From the NCBI GenBank assembly GCA_964556545.1, contig CAZKWE010000059.1, positions 43,345-107,344 of the forward strand: 64,000 nt of DNA. The letters are read 5' to 3'. The notes beneath the pieces were generated by a model. The model saw nothing but the letters and a program-made list of their open reading frames with translations. It was not told the DNA's origin and made no database searches. The position numbers and the translations under genes are program-made. Below, one piece after another: positions 26,363-35,555 of the stretch (the first letter of the stretch is position 1; the number at the start of each line of letters is the position of its first letter). Origin of the DNA: JALSKU01 sp964556545 (lineage in GTDB: Bacteria; Campylobacterota; Campylobacteria; Campylobacterales; JALSKU01).

Positions 26363-27227
26363 GATTTATAATCTCCATTCTTATGTTGTTTATCTGTTCG
26401 GCAAGAAGTGAAAATACAAACATTATGATAGCATTTGAATATAAAAAAATTGTTGTACTTGTTAAATTGACATAATAAAGATCATGTAAAAAAGAGAATG
26501 TTCCTAAAATTGCAAATACAAAGCTCAATGGAAGAACTACTCTTAGTGGCTTAAACACCATACCGAGTTCCAATATCTTCAATATCGTTCTAAAACCGGT
26601 TTTAAAACTTACTTGACTTGCACCTCCGGCTCTTTTTTGTACATCTATGGGAATATAAATTAGATCATATTTGTTGGAAATATATGCTATGGTTATGGAT
26701 GTCGTAAAGCTAAATCTTTCGGAACAGAGGTGCAAATATTTACTTGCAGTTTTTTTGCTAAAAACTCTAAAACCTGAGTTAATATCCGGAATATCCTCTT
26801 TAAAGATAAAATTTGCTATTTTATGCAATAAAATTTTACCAAGAATTCTACTGGCTTTTGTTTGATATATTTTTCTTTCACCTATTACCATAGTTCCAAA
26901 TCCGTCATATGCTTCAAGAAGCTTAGGTATGTCTTCCGGTTTATGTTGTCCGTCAGAATCCATTATAACTATCGTGTCATATTTTGCATTTTTTATACCT
27001 GTTTTCAATGCCCCACCATATCCTCTGTTTTTTTTATGATGAATTACTCTTATGCCTTTAAAATTATTTAATATATTTCCGCTATTGTCTGTAGATTTGT
27101 CATCTATACAAATAATCTCATAATTGTACTTTTTGGAACTTAAATAGTTTTGCAATCTTTTTAAAGCTTCCTCTATACTATCTTCTTCATTGTAAACAGG
27201 GATAACTATTGAAAAGTTATTATGCAT
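26352..27227 (-). CDS. GT2 glycosyltransferase with membrane tail
   Basis: A 291-residue family 2 glycosyltransferase of the dolichol-phosphate-mannose-synthase type. Its GT-A motifs are FSIVIPVYNEEDS, CIDDKSTDNS, IMDSDGQHKPEDI and DINSGFRVFSK. Two membrane helices follow near 235-285. It probably loads a sugar onto undecaprenyl phosphate. It is the intact relative of the GT2 pseudogene at 22356-23041. It overlaps the HD-GYP gene upstream by 8 bp and the deacetylase downstream by 11 bp. Confidence 0.9.
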   Translation of the reverse strand: MHNNFSIVIPVYNEEDSIEEALKRLQNYLSSKKYNYEIICIDDKSTDNSGNILNNFKGIRVIHHKKNRGYGGALKTGIKNAKYDTIVIMDSDGQHKPEDIPKLLEAYDGFGTMVIGERKIYQTKASRILGKILLHKIANFIFKEDIPDINSGFRVFSKKTASKYLHLCSERFSFTTSITIAYISNKYDLIYIPIDVQKRAGGASQVSFKTGFRTILKILELGMVFKPLRVVLPLSFVFAILGTFSFLHDLYYVNLTSTTIFLYSNAIIMFVFSLLAEQINNIRMEIINRDC

Positions 27228-28728
27228 GTTGCTCTCCTGTGGTAGCTTTTAATTTTTCAATTTTATTTTTGATGGATTTTTCAGTATCTAAAAAAACATT
27301 TACAATGACATCATTAAACATTTTATTTCTCGATTTTTCTATCTCTTTGATTGCTTCCTCATGTGTTCTTCCTTTTTTGTATGATCTGTCACTTGTAATT
27401 CCGGCATAAAATTCTCCAACCGATACAACTTGTGCCTCTATTGGGATTTGAGACTCTTTCAATCCAAAAGGATAGCCTTTTCCGTCAAATCTTTCATGGT
27501 GATATTTTATGATATCCGAGATCGGATAAATATGTGCGATAGGTTCAGTCATAATGCTCCCGACAAGAGGATGTTCTTTGATGAGATCCATCTCTTTTTC
27601 GCCAAATTGTTTGCTATTTAATGCGACAAGCAAATCCCCGATCATGCCTATATCATGTAAATATGCTCCAAGAGATATCGTATCGATCTCCTCTTCAGAC
27701 AAAAAGAGTGATTTTGCAATTTCGACAGATACTATCTGAACTATTTTTGAGTGATTTTTATAATATTTATTTTCTAATTCAATAGCTTCATTTGTAAATT
27801 TCAATAAATCAATATAATTCCTTACCATTTCACTATCTTTATCTATATTTTCCAAAAAAGCACCGGACATATCTAAAAATGATCCTATTTGAGTTATTGT
27901 ATCATTTTTCAATGGTTTGTCACTAAAAAATTCAAGTTTATACGGAGTATTTCTTATATAAAAAATTTTCTGTTTTTGAGCTGATTTATCCGATAACTGT
28001 TCAAATATCAATTCATCATTTTTTGTTAATAATCTTGCTCCTTTGGCTTTTGTGAGTTTAACTATCAATGCTATAAAAAATTTGAAAAATTGATATTTAT
28101 CCATTTGAAGCTTTATAAGAGATATGGAGGTTTCCTTACTGACATTTGATAGTGCTTGTGATCCTTTTGATTTTAGATTGAATATTAAATTTTCATAGTA
28201 TCCGAGAATAATGCCGTAAAACCCTTCATATCTATCTCTTTTTATCTCTTTTCTTGCAAATAGAATGAGTAGAAATTTTTTATCATAGCTATTGAAAAAA
28301 GATATATTGTAATTTCCGCTTTTTGTAAAGTTTGATATATTTTTTTTTCCGATTCTCAATGGGGCGGCAAGAGCTTTTTCGTTTATGGTGTCTGATTCGA
28401 TTAGTACATATGTTTCTCCTCTTAATTCATAAATGGCACCATAGTTTGCTTTTACCAATTTACAACTTTTAAGTAAAAAGTTTTCCACATCTTTTATATC
28501 TTTTTTACCGCTAAGATTTTTATAGTATTCATCAAAATATTTTAATTCAAGTTTAAGTTGAAAATTTTTTCTAAAAATATTCATATTGATTATTATCAAC
28601 AGAATTAAAAAAATAAAAAAAATCCACCAGTATTGACCTAAAAAGTTGTTAAGTTGATCTAAATTTGAAAATATGATATTTGGCAAAATATAATTAAAAT
28701 AATATCTGCTTTGTTCGAATATGTTCAT
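27220..28728 (-). CDS. Membrane GAF/HD-GYP protein, possible stand-in for PelD
   Basis: The 502-residue protein has one membrane helix (about 33-50), two GAF-like regions (about 80-190 and 200-295) and a C-terminal HD-GYP domain: H326, HD at 358-359, H386, HH at 410-411 and GYP at 418-420. HD-GYP enzymes degrade cyclic-di-GMP. Two positions depart from the usual pattern: HDIGM in place of HDIGK, and VGEFYAG in place of VADAFDA, so a metal-ligand Asp becomes Glu (439). It may therefore bind and not cleave. The membrane-GAF-c-di-GMP design recalls PelD, which has no other candidate here. The ribosome site lies in the 3' end of the preceding pseudogene. Confidence 0.85.
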   Translation of the reverse strand: MNIFEQSRYYFNYILPNIIFSNLDQLNNFLGQYWWIFFIFLILLIIINMNIFRKNFQLKLELKYFDEYYKNLSGKKDIKDVENFLLKSCKLVKANYGAIYELRGETYVLIESDTINEKALAAPLRIGKKNISNFTKSGNYNISFFNSYDKKFLLILFARKEIKRDRYEGFYGIILGYYENLIFNLKSKGSQALSNVSKETSISLIKLQMDKYQFFKFFIALIVKLTKAKGARLLTKNDELIFEQLSDKSAQKQKIFYIRNTPYKLEFFSDKPLKNDTITQIGSFLDMSGAFLENIDKDSEMVRNYIDLLKFTNEAIELENKYYKNHSKIVQIVSVEIAKSLFLSEEEIDTISLGAYLHDIGMIGDLLVALNSKQFGEKEMDLIKEHPLVGSIMTEPIAHIYPISDIIKYHHERFDGKGYPFGLKESQIPIEAQVVSVGEFYAGITSDRSYKKGRTHEEAIKEIEKSRNKMFNDVIVNVFLDTEKSIKNKIEKLKATTGEQHA

Positions 28729-28737
28729 TTTTCAACC

Positions 28738-30438
28738 TTTTTTTTCTTTTTATTTTTCTAATTTTTTCTACATATTTGCTGTTGTCTATCTCGTAAACAC
28801 TAATGGTTTCTGTCTTATAGTATACCCATTATGTTTTCTTTTGTCAAATAACTATTAGCGTAAACAGTAATGGTTTCTGTCTTATAGTATACCCTAATAT
28901 TGCTGTGATTTGCACTATATAAGGCTATCCAACTTTTTAAATCGTTTTGTATATTACCCCTCTATCTATAATACCACTCATCTTTGCCTTTATATGGATT
29001 TGGAAAATTTTCCACAAAAATATATATTTTAGATGCATCTGTCTTTAACTCTTTGTCTTGAGGATTGTATTTTAAGAGAAAGCTTTGAGTGTTTATATGA
29101 TATCCTTTGTTTCTTACTTTCGCATACTCTTGTACATAAGATATAACAGTCCAAGTAAAGGGTCTATTATCTTTATTTATTTTTAAAATAATATTGGGAA
29201 TTGCGGTATATTCAATAGAGTTTAAATTTTTCCAAAAATATTTCGTATCCATCCATCTTAGAATCAATAAAACCATAAAAATAAAAATGGTATATGTTAT
29301 AAATAAAATAGCTAATCTTGCATATTTTTTAAACAAAAGAAAAATAGGTTTATATATAAAGTAAAAAAAATAAAAAGCAAAAAGAAGGGTAATGCCAAAA
29401 AATAGATATTCTGCAAGTCTGCTTTGATTGGCGAGCAATGACATACCGGCATTTGGTCCAAAATATGAGATAAAAATCCCTACGATTATAAGCATGTATG
29501 AGGTATTGATAAATCTTCTTTTTGTAAAAAGTGAGAAGATAAAAGCTATTATAATCATAGAAAAAAGAATTAGGTGAATTTTATTGATTGTTGCTATCGT
29601 AATGGCTTGAAATCCCAATTTTACAATATGTTGCATATTTACTTTCGTATTAAATAATTTATCTAAAAGCCGGAATAATCTTTTATGACATAATATATTG
29701 AAAGATATAGTGCTATCAATAGCAAAATAGGATAAAGACTAAATGAAATTATAGGATCAATATTGGTAAAAGTTGTTACAAAAAAATCCATAATCGCCTG
29801 ACCGTAAAAGTCGGCACTAATCCTTAAATCCGCATATAAAATATTATTTTGAAGATTGTTTACCCATTCTATAAATTGTGATGTATCCGGGATCGGATTG
29901 CCATAGCTTGAGAGTCCTCTTGCCATTAGAACGGATATGATATAAAAAAATATGGAAAAAAAAGTATATTTTGTAAAGCATTGTAAAAGGTGATGGATTT
30001 TATATAATTTATCAATCTATTTTCAAGATATTCAATTTTAGATTTCTTAACCTCTTTTGTTCTATCCATCAGTATAAAAAGTTTATTCATAATGGAGTTT
30101 TTTAAATCGTCAAAAATCGGTAAAATATCTTTGTGATAATAAAATTTTAAAAATAGTAATTTTGTAAAAATTAATGAAAAAATAAATAGCAATATGCTAA
30201 AAGCTTTTATAAATATCAAAAAAGTGACTACAATTTCGATATATGAAACCATATAGATAAAGTTGATAACTATCTTTTCAATTCCTTTACCTGTATATTT
30301 TTGAGGAAATATCTTGATAGGAACCCAGTAAAAAAATAGATAAGCCACTATAAGTAATTTAAATAAATACCATAAATTTTTTAAAAATATTTGATAAATT
30401 ATATCAATATCGATAAAGTATATATTTTGTGACATCAT
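28738..30438 (-). pseudogene. Decayed tandem copy of the 727-residue polytopic protein
   Basis: Three frames align in order with the intact gene at 30466-32649. Residues 1-168 match its N-terminus (30438 to 29926). The match resumes at MARGLSSYGNP in another frame after a homopolymer (A8 on plus, near 29955-29962). About 530 bp corresponding to residues 260-437 of the intact copy are missing at about 29668. The C-terminal part follows, interrupted by TGG to TAG just before 28962. The last part contains a 67-bp tandem duplication. At least four lesions make this a pseudogene. Confidence 0.88.
28792..28894. repeat. 67-bp tandem duplication with 36-bp arms
   Basis: The segments 28792-28827 and 28859-28894 are identical except for one base and start 67 bp apart. 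Both read on the minus strand as the YYKTETI-VY motif of the parental protein, so the 3' end of the pseudogene was duplicated locally. Confidence 0.85.
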
Positions 30439-30465
30439 GTTGCTATAATGGAACCATAAACAATA

Positions 30466-32649
30466 TTATTTTTTTTCATTTTTCATTTTTTCTTTTAAAT
30501 AGTTCAAATAATCATTGTTGTTGATTTCGTAAACGGTAACTGTTTTTGTTTTATAATATATTGATATATTTTTATGTGTTTGATTGTATATGGCAATCCA
30601 ACTTTTTAGACTATTTTGTATATCTCCTCTCCATCTATAATACCATTCATTCATTCCTTTGTAGGGATTTGGAAAATTCTCTATAAAAATAAAAACTTTA
30701 GAAGTGGGAACTCTAAGATATTTATCTTTCGGGTTATATTTAAGAAGAAAGTTTTGTGTATTGATATGGTAACCTATATTTTTGACTTTTGCATACTCTT
30801 GTATATATGAAATAACTGTCCAAGTAAAAGGTCTATTTTGTTGATTTATCTTCAAAATAATATCCGGGATGGAGGTATATTCGATCTCGTTTAAATTTTT
30901 CCAAAACAAATTTGAATTTAGCCATTTGGGCATAGTTAAAGATAATATTGTAAAAAGTATAAAGCTTATTATCAACATTATAATCTTAGTATATTTTTTT
31001 AGTAACATTGATATAGGTTTGTAAAAAAAATAACTGTAATAAAAAGAAAACAGAAGTGTAATGCCAAACAATAGATATTCTGCAAGCCTGCTTTGTTTTG
31101 TTAAAAGAGGAAAACCTAAATTTGTTCCAAAATATGTAATAAATATAGCAATGACAATCATAATATATGAACTATTTAAAAATCTTTTCTTGGTAAAAAA
31201 AGAGAAAATAAAAGCAAATGCCAATAGTGCAAATAACATAATATGAAAATTATTTATCTGAGATATTGAGATAAATTCTATATTCGGTGTTGTAATGGTA
31301 TCGGTATTGTTTCTTGTTTTAAGAAGTTTATCTATAATAGGTGCAGCCGCACCTATTCGTTGTGGAACTCCATATCTAATCATAGATAACAACCACATAT
31401 TTCCTACAATGGAAGCTAAGAAAATTCCTAACAATCCTTTTTTAAGTAAATGTAAATTTAATTTACCAAAGATAATAGCATTTATGGTTACTAAAATACT
31501 CATAATAACCAATATAATCGCTCCACCTCCATGAAAAGTAAAAACAAGCATAAGTGTCAATGAATAAAGAAGCAAATATCTGTCTAAATGTGTTTGAAAT
31601 ATTTTGATAAGAAAATAGATATTTAAAAATACGAAAATCGAAGCATGCTCATATGCCATACCGCTTATATATCTCATATATGGGATATATCCATTTAAAA
31701 AACCACTATGTTGCAAACTATATGTTGTAGGGATATAAAAGTTTAATCCGTACCAATGCACAAGCATAGGGTTGGATGTTGTAACAATTTTTCCAAGTAT
31801 GTCATTTGCCAGAGGAGTCATAAGCACCAATCCATGTATTATTACGGCAAATAGTGCAACATATTTTGAATCGCTAAAATCTTTTATGATATAGTAAATA
31901 GTGAAATATAATGCTATAAGAAGTAATACCGGATATAGACTAAAAAGAATGATTTGATTGATATTTGTAAAAAGATTGATAAAAAATATCATTATAGACA
32001 TACCGTAAAAATCAGCACCAAATGTTTTATTTATCGGGTAAAGCATATTTTTTTGTAAAAAATCCACCCATTCTATAAATTGAGAGGTATCGGAAACAGG
32101 ATCGCTATAGCTATATATTCCTCTTGCGATAAGAATGGAAATAATATAAAAAAATACTACAAAAAAGAGTATTTTTTGTGATAGTGTATATAATGTTAAA
32201 GATCTTTGTAACTCTAAACTTTTTCTTTTTATAAAACTCCAAAATTTATTTTTGAGTTCTTTTGGATTGTCAAGTATATCTAAAGAGTAAAGCATTATGC
32301 TGATTCTTATGCGATTTAACAATAAAATCGTATCTTTTTTATAGTACCATTGTAAAAAAGCAAGTTTTGTAAGAATAATTATAAATATAAATAAAAGTAT
32401 AGAAAAAATTTTAATAAAAATTAAAAAAGGTACAATTATTTCAACATAGGCAACCATATATATAAAATTATAAATGATTTTTTGCATTCCCTCTCCGGTA
32501 TATTCTTGAGGAAAAATTTTAGTCGGTAGCCAATAAAATAAAGTATATGCTACGATTAATATTTTAGATGTATACCAGATATTTTTAGCAAATATTTGAT
32601 ATATGATATTTAAATCTATAAAATAAAAATCGTAAGCATGTGAAAACAT
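30466..32649 (-). CDS. Large polytopic membrane protein, GT-C-like
   Basis: I do not recognise a named family with certainty. The 727-residue protein has about a dozen membrane helices, a short segment DTSQFIEWVDFLQKNMLYP after the first helices, and a soluble C-terminal tail of about 110 residues (TWTVISYIQEYAKVKNIGYHI). The order and the D/Q-containing first outer loop resemble GT-C glycosyltransferases that use lipid-linked sugars. It sits between the OmpA lipoprotein (5 bp) and its own decayed copy, within the pelF/pelG unit, so a role in polymer assembly or export is likely. Confidence 0.6.
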   Translation of the reverse strand: MFSHAYDFYFIDLNIIYQIFAKNIWYTSKILIVAYTLFYWLPTKIFPQEYTGEGMQKIIYNFIYMVAYVEIIVPFLIFIKIFSILLFIFIIILTKLAFLQWYYKKDTILLLNRIRISIMLYSLDILDNPKELKNKFWSFIKRKSLELQRSLTLYTLSQKILFFVVFFYIISILIARGIYSYSDPVSDTSQFIEWVDFLQKNMLYPINKTFGADFYGMSIMIFFINLFTNINQIILFSLYPVLLLIALYFTIYYIIKDFSDSKYVALFAVIIHGLVLMTPLANDILGKIVTTSNPMLVHWYGLNFYIPTTYSLQHSGFLNGYIPYMRYISGMAYEHASIFVFLNIYFLIKIFQTHLDRYLLLYSLTLMLVFTFHGGGAIILVIMSILVTINAIIFGKLNLHLLKKGLLGIFLASIVGNMWLLSMIRYGVPQRIGAAAPIIDKLLKTRNNTDTITTPNIEFISISQINNFHIMLFALLAFAFIFSFFTKKRFLNSSYIMIVIAIFITYFGTNLGFPLLTKQSRLAEYLLFGITLLFSFYYSYFFYKPISMLLKKYTKIIMLIISFILFTILSLTMPKWLNSNLFWKNLNEIEYTSIPDIILKINQQNRPFTWTVISYIQEYAKVKNIGYHINTQNFLLKYNPKDKYLRVPTSKVFIFIENFPNPYKGMNEWYYRWRGDIQNSLKSWIAIYNQTHKNISIYYKTKTVTVYEINNNDYLNYLKEKMKNEKK

Positions 32650-32654
32650 AAAAA

Positions 32655-33962
32655 TTATTTCCTAATAATTACAAAATCAACTCGTCTATTTAATGCTCTT
32701 CCTTTGTCTGTTTTATTGGTTGCTATCGGTTTATCTTCTCCATAGCCTATAGTCATAATTCTTAATGGATAGATACCCATTTTTACCAATTCTTTTTTAA
32801 CGGAATCGGCTCTGTTTTTTGATAGTTTTTGGTTATATTTTCTCGAAGCAATACTATCGGTATTGCCTTCAATTCGTATTTTATAGCTTGGATGCTCTTT
32901 TAAATATTTTGCGATCGGTTTTAAAAGTTTTATACTCTCAGGTGTCAGTTGATAAGAGTTATATGCAAAGTGAAGATTGTGAAGACTGAGTGTCAAGCCA
33001 TTATCAAATCTATCTTTTACGGTTTGGTATTTGTTGTTTGTATCAAGATACATTCTATTTAGTAGAAAAAATATCAATTTCCATCTTAAAAGTTCACCAT
33101 CATACATAGTGTCTTGAAATTCAAACGGTCTTAAAAATACAACTCCACCCTTTCCGTATCTTACAAAAGATACCAGCGGTTTTCCGCTTTTTGATTTTAA
33201 AAGATATGTTCCATCTGGTATAAAATCCACACTCATAAAATTTTTAGTGATAATTTGTAAATTTTTTATATCTTTAAAATATTCGATATCACTTTTTGTT
33301 TTATATTTTAATTTCAAAGGTTTATAATTTATAAAATCAAGTTTTTTACTTTTGTATATATAGGTTTTTACCTTTCTATCAAAAAATTTCAAATTTCTAC
33401 TTTTTCTTATCATTTTAGAATTTATAGCTTTTTCGTCGATTTCCCCACTCTTTTTAAAAGTATCGTATCTTGTTGAATATATACCGCCCTCTATCCATAA
33501 AATACCCCCTTCTCCTATCCACCATTTCAGAATCTCTTGCTCTTTTGTCGAAAGATTATATGTATATCCGATATCTTCAAACAAATCATCGGATACTCTT
33601 TTAAACTCATTTACCCAAGTAGGTAAAACATATATAAAATCTTCAGCAAACGGATTTGTTCTAAGTTTCCAAAAATCCACATCTTTTATATTGTCATATT
33701 TATATCTATAATCTATCTTGTTATAAAATTGATTTGAAAATTTTCCCCTAAAGTCAATAATTGGTCTATATGAGATAAACGGAAACCCTTTCAATAATTT
33801 TCTACCATTGTTGATATCCGGCCAAATATTATCAACTGATACATCGTATATCTCCACTTGCTCCGGGGTCAATACCTTTTTTTCAAATACTCTATCGCTT
33901 TTTGTAGCACATCCGCTCAAAAGAAGAAGAGCTAAAGAAAAACCAAATATATATTTTTTCAT
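32655..33962 (-). CDS. OmpA-domain lipoprotein with amidotransferase-like N-terminal domain
   Basis: A 435-residue lipoprotein (lipobox LLLSGCA). The N-terminal 300 residues resemble DUF4159/GATase-like domains (LSTKEQEILKWWIGEGGILW, then GKGGVVFLRPFEFQD), without a recognisable catalytic triad. The C-terminal 120 residues are an OmpA peptidoglycan-binding domain: LHFAYNSYQLTPES, IRIEGNTDSIASRKYNQKLS and the RVDFVI end. It should sit in the outer membrane and hold the export apparatus to the cell wall. It lies 12 bp after pelG. Confidence 0.82.
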   Translation of the reverse strand: MKKYIFGFSLALLLLSGCATKSDRVFEKKVLTPEQVEIYDVSVDNIWPDINNGRKLLKGFPFISYRPIIDFRGKFSNQFYNKIDYRYKYDNIKDVDFWKLRTNPFAEDFIYVLPTWVNEFKRVSDDLFEDIGYTYNLSTKEQEILKWWIGEGGILWIEGGIYSTRYDTFKKSGEIDEKAINSKMIRKSRNLKFFDRKVKTYIYKSKKLDFINYKPLKLKYKTKSDIEYFKDIKNLQIITKNFMSVDFIPDGTYLLKSKSGKPLVSFVRYGKGGVVFLRPFEFQDTMYDGELLRWKLIFFLLNRMYLDTNNKYQTVKDRFDNGLTLSLHNLHFAYNSYQLTPESIKLLKPIAKYLKEHPSYKIRIEGNTDSIASRKYNQKLSKNRADSVKKELVKMGIYPLRIMTIGYGEDKPIATNKTDKGRALNRRVDFVIIRK

Positions 33963-33974
33963 TGAAAATCCTTT

Positions 33975-35555
33975 CTAAAATGATGAATAGTAATAAAAAT
34001 CTAATTTTTTAAGCATATTTACAGTATATCTGAAACTAAGTACCCAAAATAGTATGCTTCCGACAAAAAGGCCGAAAACTGCATACTCAAGTCCAAACAT
34101 TCTGCTTAAAATCATACCTATTGTTATATTTACAAATGTAGCAATAAGTATAGCTTTAACCGAAAAGTTTTGTCTGGAAAAAGAAAATATAAATAAAACA
34201 TTCATTAGTCCATTTATCATAAAAGCATAAGAGATTGCTCCAACCCAATAAACAAATGGAGTATAACTTGTAAAAAAGTTTTGTATATAAGTAAAATTAA
34301 AAAATTTATACATAAAAAATACTGTAAAATAAACTACGAATATAATAACAACAGAGAGTATGAGATATATTAAATTAAATTTTTTAAAAAAAGCATATAT
34401 TGAATTATTAAATTTTTGATAATCTCTATATTTGTACTGTAATATGGTATCATTTATCCTGTACATAAATTCATGTATGCTAATTTCCGTTAAACCCATA
34501 AGTAAAACTAATGTCACAAGAGCCCAATCCAAACCGAGTTCATAAGGAACATCAAACCAAATAAAATATGGTTTTGCCACTACATTGCTACTCCAAGCTA
34601 CGATTCTATCGGTTAATAAAAAAATAAAATATAAAAAGCCATACATATAAAAAGGTATCAAAGAGTAAAAAAGTATAGAAGCTCTTGGTGTTCCTTCACC
34701 TTCGGAAGATATATTTTTCTTTTTTAAATTTCTAATTTTTATATATGCGAAAATTGAAATGATTATATTCAAAATAACCAAAGCTGCAAATTGTGCTTCC
34801 GGTAGTTTTATCTTTAAAATACTGTGTGTTATATAGACAAAGACAATACCTATGAGAAAAAAATATAATATTTTAGTGTACTCCTCAAACATATAGTATA
34901 TAGAAATGTTTAAAAATAAAAAAGATAACAAAAAATAAAACATTATTATAATAAAGAAGTAATATGGTGGTAAAATTTCAAAGAAAAAATTTAAAACTAT
35001 GAGGATAAATCCTATGGATAAAACAAAGACTATTCCGGTATTAAATAAAACTTTTGTAACATTCGATGCCAGTATCATTTCTTCTTGCTTAAGGTAAAAA
35101 AGACCTTTTCTGCCTATAGCTTGAGCAGATGCTCCTGTAACTATCAAGGCAAGAAAAGTGCCAAGAGCAATAACGGTAGCTTTTGTCTTATCCATATTTA
35201 TTCCCGACCAAATTGCATAACCTATGGAAAGGGTGAAAAATATTTGGACAAACATAGGCATTGCAAAAGCCAAACCCCTTATATAATTTTTAAAGATTCT
35301 TATTGCAAAAGAGGGCAATTCTTCCCATTTGACAAGGGATTTGGAGGGGTAAGTTTTAAAATCCACATATTTTTGCATATATTTTGCCATTTCAAAAACA
35401 TTATCAAAATTATAATCTTTTTTTGCATCTATATCTCTGATGCCGTATATTTCAAGTAGTGCCGCAATCTCCCAATGATCAAGCGGCTTTCCTTTGTCTT
35501 TTGTTATTTTGTCATAAAGAATGCTTAAATCTTGACCATCTCTGCTTGTTGCCAT
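33975..35555 (-). CDS. pelG: PelG-like polysaccharide exporter
   Basis: A 526-residue protein with about 12 membrane helices. It opens with a cytoplasmic segment (LSILYDKITKDKGKPLDHWEI) and contains the PelG-type pairing of LTGASAQ-like and TDRIVAWSSN-like loops. PelG is a MOP/Wzx-type transporter that works with PelF, PelD and PelE to move the polymer across the inner membrane. The gene overlaps pelF by 31 bp, as expected for a coupled pair. Name assigned from the pair and the loop pattern. Confidence 0.85.
   Translation of the reverse strand: MATSRDGQDLSILYDKITKDKGKPLDHWEIAALLEIYGIRDIDAKKDYNFDNVFEMAKYMQKYVDFKTYPSKSLVKWEELPSFAIRIFKNYIRGLAFAMPMFVQIFFTLSIGYAIWSGINMDKTKATVIALGTFLALIVTGASAQAIGRKGLFYLKQEEMILASNVTKVLFNTGIVFVLSIGFILIVLNFFFEILPPYYFFIIIMFYFLLSFLFLNISIYYMFEEYTKILYFFLIGIVFVYITHSILKIKLPEAQFAALVILNIIISIFAYIKIRNLKKKNISSEGEGTPRASILFYSLIPFYMYGFLYFIFLLTDRIVAWSSNVVAKPYFIWFDVPYELGLDWALVTLVLLMGLTEISIHEFMYRINDTILQYKYRDYQKFNNSIYAFFKKFNLIYLILSVVIIFVVYFTVFFMYKFFNFTYIQNFFTSYTPFVYWVGAISYAFMINGLMNVLFIFSFSRQNFSVKAILIATFVNITIGMILSRMFGLEYAVFGLFVGSILFWVLSFRYTVNMLKKLDFYYYSSF

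Noticed and set aside
28792..28894. Repeat pair as start of a CRISPR array
   Set aside because: There are only two copies, they encode part of a protein motif, and the spacing is explained by a tandem duplication.
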